A DNA stretch of 64,000 nucleotides from Parabacteroides sp. (lineage in GTDB: Bacteria; Bacteroidota; Bacteroidia; Bacteroidales; Tannerellaceae), in NCBI GenBank assembly GCA_019417325.1, contig DXVO01000022.1, forward strand, positions 102,484-166,483, read 5' to 3'. How positions within the stretch are numbered: position 1 is the first letter of the stretch; every line of letters begins with the position of its first letter. Shown one piece after another: positions 8,559-16,659 of this stretch. The notes below the pieces were generated by a model. It had not been told where the DNA came from and did no database searches. It saw only the letters and a list, made by a program, of their open reading frames with translations. The translations under genes and the position numbers were made by a program.

Positions 8559-11500
8559 TTAGAATGTAACTGATAAACCGAAGCTAATACTTTTCAATAT
8601 GGGATAATTGTATCCATTTCCGGAATTACCTTCCGTCAAATCCTTATCAGATCCTCTCACAGCCTCGACATCCAAATCCTTCGAATGTTTGTAGAAAGGA
8701 GACCAGCTCCAAAGATTTTCCCCGGAAATATACACCTTTGCATTCTGCATTCTGATTTTTGAGACGATGCTACGCGGCAGCGTATAGCCAATCTGGAGAT
8801 TCTTCATCCTGATATAAGCTATATTCTGTAAATAGCGTGTTTGTTTCAGGTTCAATTCCGCATAAGGCTCTTCTGAGGCATAGCCTCGTAAGCGCGGGAA
8901 ATAAGTATCCGGATTCTCTTCACTCCAGATATTTCCTAAATGAGATTTAGGCATATCGTTATAAGGCCGATTGTACATTCCCCAAAAATAAGAAGCCTCC
9001 GAGCCCGGCCACCAGTCCTGCTTGCCTACGCCCTGGAAAAAAGCAGAAACAAAGAAATTTCTCCAGTCGGCACTTAAATTAAAACTATAGATGAAACTGG
9101 GTTCACTATTACCAATAATTTTCTGGTCCCCGGGATTGTCTACCGTATTATTCCCATAATCGATCACACGGTCTTCATTCAAATCTTTAAACTTGATATC
9201 ACCCGGTAACCATTGTCCAGCCGTAGCACCCGCATAAAAATAAGGCTGCTTCGCATGAGTATCTATATCTTCCTGCGAGGTGAAAAATCCTTCCGTCTCA
9301 TACCCCCAGATTTCTCCGACTTTCATTCCTTCATAATAATAACCGTCACCTAATTTCTTTTCCGGATTATTATATTTATCTATTGTCGACTGATAATCAG
9401 CAAGAGTGAAACGTAACTCATAATTAAACGGTTTGCCGGCCAACGGGAACTGGTCTCGCCAAGACACACTTAATTCAAACCCTTTTGTGGTAAGGTCGGC
9501 ATAGTTCCCCTTCGGCACATCCGTTCCGAAAACAGCAGGAAGAGACATCCCTACCGTAAACATATCGGTAGTCTTTCTCTGATATATATCACCCGAGAAA
9601 TGCAGACGATTTGACAAAAACGATAAATCCAATCCCAAATTCAATGTGGTCGATTTCTCCCAGGTCAGACCTAAAGGGATCACAGCCGGCTGACTGGTAT
9701 ATTGCGGGCGTATTCCATTTAATATCCGTTCAGACTGTTGAATCTTAAACAGTTCCTGGAATGAATACGGGTCAATATTACCATTCCCCAAAGAACCGTA
9801 AGATGCACGTATCTTCAAATCGGAAAATACTTCTTCCGGAACTTTCCAGAAAGGCTCTTGTGAAACTCTCCAACCAGCAGAGACAGATGGGAAAAATGCA
9901 TATTGGGAATCTGACGGAAATTTGGAAGAACCATCCAGGCGTCCGTTCACTTCCAATAAATAACGATTATCAAACACATAATTCAAACGGAAAAAGCCTC
10001 CGGACAAACGCCATTTCGAATATCCACCGCCCGTATTGATAGTCTGTCCAAGAGCCATATTCATATCCTTAGCATCGTCAAAAATCAAACCGTTCCTCAA
10101 CACATTGACGTTCTTCATTTGGGACTGTTCATAATTATATCCCAGCATCGCTTTGAAATAATGTTTATCTTTGAAGGTATCCTCAAATTCCCCATAGATA
10201 TTACTTGCCAGATAGGTAGTTGTCTTATTTGTATTTTGTATATCATTTTTAGAAGAGCCTACATATTCCACTACACCCGGACGACGGCTAAAAGGAACCG
10301 GTACCCGGATTCGGGTCTGGTCGTTATCATTATTCTGGAAAGTAAAATCTCCTTTTATCCGCAATTTGTTTTTAAAGAAACTTGCAGTAGCACTTACTGT
10401 GTTCTTCAAAATTCGCTGGTCCGTATCTATACCATTCTTTCCATACCACATGTCGCCTACCGTGTAAGCTGCAGAATGAGTTAATGTGCCGTCCGGATTA
10501 AACATCGGAGACAAGATATGTCCTTCATCCGCTATATTGCGCCAGATACCTCCGCCTTCACCTACATTCAACGGATTATGGTAATTCATACTGGAATATT
10601 CCAGATTATCATCAACTTTCAACCAATCAAATACCTGTATGGAACCTTTTGCACGCAAATTGAATAACTTATAATCATCCGTATTATAACGAAATAACCC
10701 GTCCTGCCCATAATAACGACCGGTTACATAGAAACTGCTCTTTCCACTACTTCCGGAAACTGAGATATTATGGTCCGTGGCAAATGTGGATTTTTTATAC
10801 AATTCTTTATACCAATCCGTATTACCATAATATACATAATCTCCGTTCGGTCCGATTTCGACTTCCGGCAATCCGGGTGTTTCCGAGCGGCGTCTCAGTT
10901 CTTCCAGATATTCCTGTGAAAACTTCAGCGTCTTATTTATATTCTGCGGAGTTTGTGAATAGTCATAATATGCACTCCACGCCTCATTGAAATATTTGGC
11001 ATATGTATAGCCATCTGTTACTACATCTGGAACTTTTGTAGGTGATTTCACGGTGAAATTACCGGAATAAGTCACCGAAGTCTTGTCTTTTGACGGATTC
11101 TTTGTGGAAATTAGCACAACACCGAAAGCACCTCTCGCACCATAAATTGCAGCAGAGGCAGCATCCTTTAAAACAGAAACGCTTGCTATATCATTCGGAT
11201 TTAACATACTGGGGTCACCTTCCACACCATCTATCAAAACCAACGCACTACCTTTCTGTCCGATAGATGTGGTTCCACGAATATTATATTCGGCTGTACG
11301 GGTCGGCTTGCCATCCGTCATCGTAATATTCAGATTGGGAATTGTTCCTTGTAAAGCCTGGGTAACATTTGAAATGGAACGGTTGTCAAACACCTCACTT
11401 GTCACTTGTTCCACCGCGCCGGTAAGATTAACTTTTTTCTGTGTTCCATATCCAACCACAACAATCTCTTCCAACTTTTGAGTATCCTCACGTATCGTTA

Positions 11501-12098
11501 CAGTCAGATTTTTTTTACCTTGAACCGGGACATTCTGTGCCAGATAACCGATATAAGATACTTGTAATACATCATTATCCGATGCTTCGATAGAAAAACG
11601 ACCATCCAAGTCAGTAATCGTACCGTTAGATGAACCCTTTACCAAAACATTTGCCCCAATAACAGGTTCTCCCAAGGCATCCACAATCATACCTGTTACC
11701 TTATGTAACGATTTCTTTGCCTGCGCTACTATCCCGGGTCTAATAAATAAAGCAATTTGCTTATTCGTAATTTCAAATTCGAGGTTAGTTGGCTTCAACA
11801 TGGATTGTAAAGCCACATCAATAAGCTGGTCGGTAACTTTCAAACTAACCTTTTGTGCCAGGTCTGTTTTATTACTGTCGTAAAAGAACGTATAACCACT
11901 TACTTGCTCTATCTTCAGGATAGCCTCTTTCAATGGTATATTTGAAAATGAGATTGTTATTTTTTTATCTGTTGCCTCAGAAGCTAACAAACGGAAAGAA
12001 AAGCATATAAGAAAAAATATAACTAATAAACAATCCCTTCTTTTAGTAAATTGTTTTCTATTCTTCATATATTTGTATGAATTTAAAGTTAACTTCAT
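8559..12098 (-). CDS. SusC/RagA TonB-dependent receptor with STN domain
   Basis: Up to 1179 residues; an inner ATG at 12068 is an equally good start and lies just before the signal sequence. Domain order: signal peptide, STN (secretin/TonB short N-terminal) domain about residues 48-125, CarboxypepD_reg-like domain about 135-210 (GEPVIGANVLVKG), plug with EEIVVVGYGTQKKVNLTGA and GSALVLIDGVEGDPSMLNPNDI, then the 22-strand barrel ending in ILKSISFGLSVTF. An STN domain in this family normally contacts a FecR anti-sigma factor, and a fecR-sigma pair lies directly upstream. Hence regulation by ligand-driven transenvelope signalling is expected. It is followed by susD. Confidence 0.95.
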   Translation of the reverse strand: MKLTLNSYKYMKNRKQFTKRRDCLLVIFFLICFSFRLLASEATDKKITISFSNIPLKEAILKIEQVSGYTFFYDSNKTDLAQKVSLKVTDQLIDVALQSMLKPTNLEFEITNKQIALFIRPGIVAQAKKSLHKVTGMIVDALGEPVIGANVLVKGSSNGTITDLDGRFSIEASDNDVLQVSYIGYLAQNVPVQGKKNLTVTIREDTQKLEEIVVVGYGTQKKVNLTGAVEQVTSEVFDNRSISNVTQALQGTIPNLNITMTDGKPTRTAEYNIRGTTSIGQKGSALVLIDGVEGDPSMLNPNDIASVSVLKDAASAAIYGARGAFGVVLISTKNPSKDKTSVTYSGNFTVKSPTKVPDVVTDGYTYAKYFNEAWSAYYDYSQTPQNINKTLKFSQEYLEELRRRSETPGLPEVEIGPNGDYVYYGNTDWYKELYKKSTFATDHNISVSGSSGKSSFYVTGRYYGQDGLFRYNTDDYKLFNLRAKGSIQVFDWLKVDDNLEYSSMNYHNPLNVGEGGGIWRNIADEGHILSPMFNPDGTLTHSAAYTVGDMWYGKNGIDTDQRILKNTVSATASFFKNKLRIKGDFTFQNNDNDQTRIRVPVPFSRRPGVVEYVGSSKNDIQNTNKTTTYLASNIYGEFEDTFKDKHYFKAMLGYNYEQSQMKNVNVLRNGLIFDDAKDMNMALGQTINTGGGYSKWRLSGGFFRLNYVFDNRYLLEVNGRLDGSSKFPSDSQYAFFPSVSAGWRVSQEPFWKVPEEVFSDLKIRASYGSLGNGNIDPYSFQELFKIQQSERILNGIRPQYTSQPAVIPLGLTWEKSTTLNLGLDLSFLSNRLHFSGDIYQRKTTDMFTVGMSLPAVFGTDVPKGNYADLTTKGFELSVSWRDQFPLAGKPFNYELRFTLADYQSTIDKYNNPEKKLGDGYYYEGMKVGEIWGYETEGFFTSQEDIDTHAKQPYFYAGATAGQWLPGDIKFKDLNEDRVIDYGNNTVDNPGDQKIIGNSEPSFIYSFNLSADWRNFFVSAFFQGVGKQDWWPGSEASYFWGMYNRPYNDMPKSHLGNIWSEENPDTYFPRLRGYASEEPYAELNLKQTRYLQNIAYIRMKNLQIGYTLPRSIVSKIRMQNAKVYISGENLWSWSPFYKHSKDLDVEAVRGSDKDLTEGNSGNGYNYPILKSISFGLSVTF

Positions 12099-12172
12099 AG
12101 TCTGCTCAAACGGCCAAATTTGAACAGCAGACTGTGAATGATTCGATTTAAATTAGAGAGCTTGCTCCCTGG

Positions 12173-12200
12173 GAAGGCTTAAGTGTTTACTTAGGCCTTC
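12173..12200 (-). terminator. Hairpin between fecR and susC, possible attenuator
   Basis: GAAGGCTTAAG (12173-12183) pairs with CTTAGGCCTTC (12190-12200) around a 6-nt loop. It lies between the fecR stop and the susC start, so it may end the sigma/fecR transcript and separate it from the sigma-controlled susC promoter. No strong U-run follows on the minus strand. Confidence 0.45.
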
Positions 12201-12236
12201 TGTTATTATTATATAGTCCGTATTATTTCATAGGCA

Positions 12237-13238
12237 TTACTTTTTCAGGGGTTTCACATATGTTATTTTCACATGGTCGTTCTCATCAAACGCGTATGAA
12301 ATCGGATTGATACGCGACATGATACGGAGAATGACTTCCAATGATTCGTTTTTAACGGTAAATGTATATGCCAAGGTATCCGGAACAGCAGCATCCACTT
12401 CTATTTTGACATTATACCATTTTTCCAGATAACGGACGATATAACGGAGAGACTTTGCCTCAAAACGGATACTTTCGTTTGCCCAGAAAGATTCGAAAGA
12501 AACATCAGCCAGTCCCACATTCAAAGTTTTATCTTTCTTATTCAACTGAACGATTTCTCCCGGATGCAAATAAGTTTCCTGTCCTCCCGCAGCAACAGAT
12601 ACCGAACCCCGGAAGAGTGTTACTGAAATATTATCCTCTCCAGAATAAGACTTTACATCAAAACGCGTACCATGTACTTTCACCTTCATTTCCGAGGCAT
12701 TAACAATAAAAGGATGCTGTTCATCTTTCTTTATATCGAATAAGGCTTCCCCGTTCAACGAAACCTCACGATTATCCGAAAAATTTGACGTATACTCTAA
12801 TGTTGAACCTGTATTCAACCAAACCGTACTGCTATCCGGTAGCAATAATTTCGATTTTCCGGTTAATGCCGAATAAACCAAGCGGGTATTCGGATAGCCA
12901 TTAAAATGTCCGATTCCATATAAGGCAGAAAAAGTAAGTGAGATTATCAATAAAACAGAAGCAACCGCTACCATCATACGGTATTTCCGTAAGGATACTA
13001 CTTTCCTGCAAGTTTTCTTACTATTCATTTTATTTTCCAACAGTTTCCAATAGTAAGGAGTGTCCGGTTCATAAGACGAAGCCTCTTCGCGAATATCATT
13101 CCATAAAGTCTCCAATTCATAAAACAAAGTGGCGTTTTCACTCAAAAGAAACCATTTTTGAAAAAACAGTTCTTCCTCTTCATCTGTTTCCCCTTTCAAA
13201 TGGGAGATAATTAATTGCCATGGTATATTCTTGTGCAT
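12237..13238 (-). CDS. FecR-family anti-sigma factor
   Basis: 333 residues from the ATG at 13238 (MHKNIPWQLIISHLKG); an in-frame ATG ten codons earlier gives an unlikely leader. Layout: cytoplasmic N-terminal sigma-binding region about 1-85, one membrane segment at about 92-113 (VASVLLIISLTFSALYGIG), a periplasmic FecR domain about 118-220 (LLPDSSTVWLNTGSTLEY, GEALFDIKKDEQHPFIV, VKVHGTRFDVKSY), and a C-terminal DUF4974-like domain (LRYIVRYLEKWYNVKIEV). It should hold the ECF sigma factor inactive until the STN domain of the SusC at 8559 signals ligand. Gene order sigma-fecR-susC-susD is the standard one. Confidence 0.93.
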   Translation of the reverse strand: MHKNIPWQLIISHLKGETDEEEELFFQKWFLLSENATLFYELETLWNDIREEASSYEPDTPYYWKLLENKMNSKKTCRKVVSLRKYRMMVAVASVLLIISLTFSALYGIGHFNGYPNTRLVYSALTGKSKLLLPDSSTVWLNTGSTLEYTSNFSDNREVSLNGEALFDIKKDEQHPFIVNASEMKVKVHGTRFDVKSYSGEDNISVTLFRGSVSVAAGGQETYLHPGEIVQLNKKDKTLNVGLADVSFESFWANESIRFEAKSLRYIVRYLEKWYNVKIEVDAAVPDTLAYTFTVKNESLEVILRIMSRINPISYAFDENDHVKITYVKPLKK

Positions 13239-13328
13239 AAAATAAATCTTCTTTTTACAGTAAGACACATCAAAGGAATAGAACCCTACTCCATTTTTTC
13301 TGTTTTTTTGAAGATTATAAAAAAAGAT

Positions 13329-13877
13329 TTACCACAAATAAGAATAAGCATCTCCCAAGTAAGCTCGTATTTGCTTTAAGGCTTTGGTTATCTGCGCCTC
13401 CACGGCTTTTACCGTTATATTTAGTTGATAGGCGATTTCTTTATTCGATAAGTTTTCCGTCCGGCTTTTATTAAATACTTCCCGGCATTTAGGGGATAAA
13501 GACAAGATTGCTTCCTGTATCAAACGCTGTAGCTCTTTTATCTCAAAAGTATCATCATTCTCAAACCGTTCCAATGAAGAAAAATCATTTAACGTAACAA
13601 AACGGTCATTATTTCTTAAATAGTTCAATGCCCTATTACGTACCGACTGAAATAGATAGGCTTTCAAAGTGATTTCTACTTGCAGGGTTTCCCGTTTTTC
13701 CCATATTCCCGCAAATATATCCAATACAATATCTTCTGCAACTCCAGGTTCCCTGATATATAAGCGAATAAAACGGCACAAACAGGGGAAATATAACTCA
13801 AACAAATGCTTGAAAGCCAAATGATCCCCTGCTTTTATTAAATTCAGAATAAATAAGTCATCTGTTATTTTATCCAT
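13329..13877 (-). CDS. ECF-type RNA polymerase sigma-70 factor
   Basis: 182 residues. Region 2 is seen at about 20-95 (FKHLFELYFPCLCRFIRLYI, EDIVLDIFAGIWEKR, LKAYLFQSVRNRALNYLRN). Region 4 is at about 115-170 (LSPKCREVFNKSRTENLSNKEIAYQLNI, then a second helix TVKAVEAQITKALKQIR). There is no region 1.1 or 3, as usual for ECF factors. It precedes fecR by 90 bp and should direct transcription of the adjacent susC/susD genes. Confidence 0.94.
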   Translation of the reverse strand: MDKITDDLFILNLIKAGDHLAFKHLFELYFPCLCRFIRLYIREPGVAEDIVLDIFAGIWEKRETLQVEITLKAYLFQSVRNRALNYLRNNDRFVTLNDFSSLERFENDDTFEIKELQRLIQEAILSLSPKCREVFNKSRTENLSNKEIAYQLNITVKAVEAQITKALKQIRAYLGDAYSYLW

Positions 13878-14000
13878 CTATTCACTCCCTTGCTCTAACA
13901 CATCACATGCAAACATATATAAAAAAATATGAATATACATGATGAACATCCATGTTTAATACTTTTCCGAGAGTCATAATATCTGGAAAACACCTGTTAT

Positions 14001-15041
14001 TTATCTATTATCTGCCGGGTAGACAATGCCCAACTGGCGGCGGACCTCATCGATAATTTCCAATGTTATCAGGGAATTTTCATGGCTATTGATAGCAGAC
14101 TCGCGTTTACCGGCTAATACCAGGTCGATAAACTCTGCCACTTCGTAAAAGTATTCATCTTTATCCGTAACGACACTGATATCTTGCGGTTCCGTTGACG
14201 GTCCTTTGCCTGAAGCGGCCACCGGACGAGGCGTAAAGGTCACTTTGCCGATGATATTAATACGGTCCAGTAAGATATTTCCATCCTCCCCTTGTATTTC
14301 CGTCGGTAATGAGGAATTGGCTATTTTAGAATAAAGCACTGTGGCATTCATCCCGTCATACTCAAAATTAACAGCACCCTGCCCATCCGCACCGGAAGAG
14401 AGCACCACACCGGATGCCTGTATCTTTTTCGGGCGGCCGAACAATACCACCATCGGATAGACCGTATATATACCTATATCCATCATCGCTCCGTTAGACA
14501 GCTCCGGTTTAAAGGCATTTAAAACAATGCCTTCCTTAAATTTATCATAACGGGAAGAATATTGGCAATAACACGAAAAATACCGCCGGATCGTACCTAC
14601 CTGTGCTATATTTTCGCGGACAGACCGGAAGTTCGGGGTTAAAGTAGGCTTCATTGCCTCCATCAAGGTGACATTATATTTTTTAGATGCGACAATCATT
14701 TCCCTGACTTCTTTTGCATTGGAAGCAAAAGGCTTCTCACATAATACATGCTTGCCGTGCTTCATACAAAGGATACTTTGCTCTGCATGCAGGAAATTGG
14801 GAGTAGCGATATAAACAGCATCAATCAAAGGGCTTTTTGCCATTTCTTCCAGGGAAGTGAAGGTATAGGGTATCTGATGTTTGGCTGCAAATGCATCTGC
14901 CGTTTCCTGTTTCCGTGAACATACAGCTACCAGCTCAAAACGTTTATCCTGCCGTGCCCCGGCAAGTACCCAGTCTGTAATAAAATTCGTTCCTATAACG
15001 CCGAAGCGTATTTTGTCCGGTTGTTTTTCCATTCGTAGCAT
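14001..15041 (-). CDS. Gfo/Idh/MocA-family NAD(P)-dependent oxidoreductase
   Basis: 346 residues; starts MLRMEKQPDKIRFGVIGTN, with a second possible ATG three codons later. The N-terminal Rossmann fold shows RFGVIGTNFITDW, followed by AVCSRKQETADAFA and the family motif CEKPFASN at about 100. The C-terminal alpha/beta domain has GAMMDIGIYTVYPMV, with the Asp-Ile-Gly and Tyr typical of the family. Substrate is probably a sugar or polyol but cannot be named. It follows the ComB-like gene by 1 bp, so the two form a transcription unit, though no shared pathway is known to me. Confidence 0.88.
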   Translation of the reverse strand: MLRMEKQPDKIRFGVIGTNFITDWVLAGARQDKRFELVAVCSRKQETADAFAAKHQIPYTFTSLEEMAKSPLIDAVYIATPNFLHAEQSILCMKHGKHVLCEKPFASNAKEVREMIVASKKYNVTLMEAMKPTLTPNFRSVRENIAQVGTIRRYFSCYCQYSSRYDKFKEGIVLNAFKPELSNGAMMDIGIYTVYPMVVLFGRPKKIQASGVVLSSGADGQGAVNFEYDGMNATVLYSKIANSSLPTEIQGEDGNILLDRINIIGKVTFTPRPVAASGKGPSTEPQDISVVTDKDEYFYEVAEFIDLVLAGKRESAINSHENSLITLEIIDEVRRQLGIVYPADNR

Positions 15042-15042
15042 A

Positions 15043-15756
15043 TTATTTTAGTATCAATATTTCATTCTCGATAGACAGTTCTGGGACCTTATCCGTACTG
15101 CTTAATGTCAGGCAATAAGGAACGGCATCTTCCAGATGGTTTGCTTTCAGGCGTGCCATATGGTCGGTCGGTTCCAGATAAGCCATCAAATCCTGCTTGT
15201 TTGTGTTCCACATATCGCGGGCCATCACAGCCGCATCGCTGCCTGTTTCATACAAACCGGTCTGCAATAAAGTTTCGACCAGCGCCCCGCCGAAAAGGGT
15301 ATCCTCGATATTCACTTTATCCTGCCAGCCTGAACATAATACAACCACGTCACGTTTATGCGCCAGGCAATAACCGGCTACTGCCTGCAAGTTGATAAAA
15401 GCCCCTGTTATTACCCGGTAAGCATCGCGTGCAATCGTAATGGCACGCGTTCCGTTGGTTGTTGTAAACACCACATCTTTCCCGTTCACTTTTTCAGGCG
15501 TATAATCCAGGGGAGAATTGCCGAAGTCCGCAAAATCACAACGTTTCACATTGCGTTCCGCACCAACCAGCCAACCCTTTTCCTTATAAGCCTGCGCTTC
15601 TTCTATGGTTGCTACCGGGCGGATACTGTGCACACCGTTACCGAAAGCAGCCGCCATTGTAGTCGTTGCCCGAAACACATCTACCACGACGACGACAGCC
15701 TCCGGATTATGATATACCGGATACAAAGCCGGCGAAAAACATACGTCTATTTTCAT
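15043..15756 (-). CDS. ComB-family 2-phosphosulfolactate phosphatase homologue
   Basis: 237 residues from the ATG at 15756 (MKIDVCFSPALYPVYH). The longer in-frame start would cross a clear -7 promoter box at 15779-15786, so the shorter start is preferred. Family motifs are VVVDVFRATTTMAAAFGNG, VGAERNVKRCDFADFGNSP and TTTNGTRAI. ComB dephosphorylates 2-phosphosulfolactate in coenzyme M synthesis; Bacteroidales are not known to make coenzyme M. The true substrate here is uncertain and could belong to another sulfonate or an unrelated phosphate ester. No comA or comC lies nearby. Confidence 0.82.
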   Translation of the reverse strand: MKIDVCFSPALYPVYHNPEAVVVVVDVFRATTTMAAAFGNGVHSIRPVATIEEAQAYKEKGWLVGAERNVKRCDFADFGNSPLDYTPEKVNGKDVVFTTTNGTRAITIARDAYRVITGAFINLQAVAGYCLAHKRDVVVLCSGWQDKVNIEDTLFGGALVETLLQTGLYETGSDAAVMARDMWNTNKQDLMAYLEPTDHMARLKANHLEDAVPYCLTLSSTDKVPELSIENEILILK

Positions 15757-15778
15757 ACTTTTTATCTTATATCTACTA

Positions 15779-15786
15779 CAAAAATA
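15779..15786 (-). promoter_or_regulatory. Bacteroides-type -7 box for the comB-like gene
   Basis: The minus strand reads TATTTTTG, an exact match to TAnnTTTG, 23 bp before the chosen ATG. This decides the start codon. Confidence 0.6.
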
Positions 15787-15972
15787 CAGGATTATTCCAT
15801 TAAAACAGTCCTGAACAGACAACTTTGAATAACTCTTTGACGGATTAACGTAAATACTCAAACAGAATGTTATTATATCTGTATTTCCCATACGGGCAGG
15901 AACAATTTCCTTATTAGGTTGTTTTTTCTATACATTTAAAAAAAACGTTTTAAACTAAATCAACTAAATCGT

Positions 15973-16566
15973 ATGAAAAGAATTTTATCTTTAATGGTGG
16001 TGTGTGCCTTCGTATTAGGTGGTATGACACAGGTTCAGGCTCAAAGTAGCAAGAGTGCTGAAAAAGCAGAAAAGAAACTGGAAAGAAAAGAAAAAAGAGA
16101 AGCACGGCTTGAAAAGGACTCAGTGATGGGTGAAGAGGCTTTCAACAATGCCATGCAGGCAATCACAAACAAATCATTCGTTTTGGAGGCCAACTCCGTA
16201 CAACCGTTGAACGGACGTGTGTATTATGTCAATTCAAACACAAACTTCGTTTCACTGAACGACGGACAGGCGATGGTTCAGATTGCTTCCAACTCCCCTT
16301 ATCCCGGTCCTAACGGATTAGGAGGTATCACCGTACAGGGCAGTGCTTCAAATATCCAGATCAAACAAGAGAATAACGGCAATGTTTACCTTTCCATGAA
16401 CGTACAGGGTATCTTTATTTCCGCAACAGTCAATCTGGTATTGTTTAGCGCAACAAACAATGCAACGGTAACTGTCGATCCGAACTTCTCAGGCAACGAC
16501 CTGACTATGACCGGAACATTGCTCCCTTATTCACAATCCAACGTATTTCAGGGTACAACCTATTAA
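15973..16566 (+). CDS. DUF4251 domain-containing exported protein
   Basis: 197 residues with a signal peptide (MKRILSLMVVCAFVLGGMTQVQAQ). A short charged Lys/Glu-rich helix follows (about 27-50), then a beta-rich domain including NKSFVLEANSVQPLNGR, YVNSNTNFVSLNDGQAMVQI and ATVTVDPNFSGNDLTMTGTL. The KSFVLEA start and INxxxxFV pattern fit DUF4251, a Bacteroidetes family of unknown function. No lipobox Cys. It stands alone: divergent from comB and followed by a strong terminator. Function unknown. Confidence 0.8.
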   Translation: MKRILSLMVVCAFVLGGMTQVQAQSSKSAEKAEKKLERKEKREARLEKDSVMGEEAFNNAMQAITNKSFVLEANSVQPLNGRVYYVNSNTNFVSLNDGQAMVQIASNSPYPGPNGLGGITVQGSASNIQIKQENNGNVYLSMNVQGIFISATVNLVLFSATNNATVTVDPNFSGNDLTMTGTLLPYSQSNVFQGTTY

Positions 16567-16583
16567 GTAAACAATTAAACTAA

Positions 16584-16621
16584 AAAAGAGCCGGTTTTCC
16601 CAAAGGGGAGCCGGCTCTTTT
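16584..16621 (+). terminator. Rho-independent terminator after the DUF4251 gene
   Basis: AAAAGAGCCGG (16584-16594) pairs perfectly with CCGGCTCTTTT (16611-16621); GC-rich core with a T-run. Because the stem is flanked by A and T runs it can work in both directions and also serve the fimbrial operon ending at 16660. Confidence 0.85.
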
Positions 16622-16659
16622 AGATAGGTTAACAACATTAAATAGTCCCTCATTCCCTC

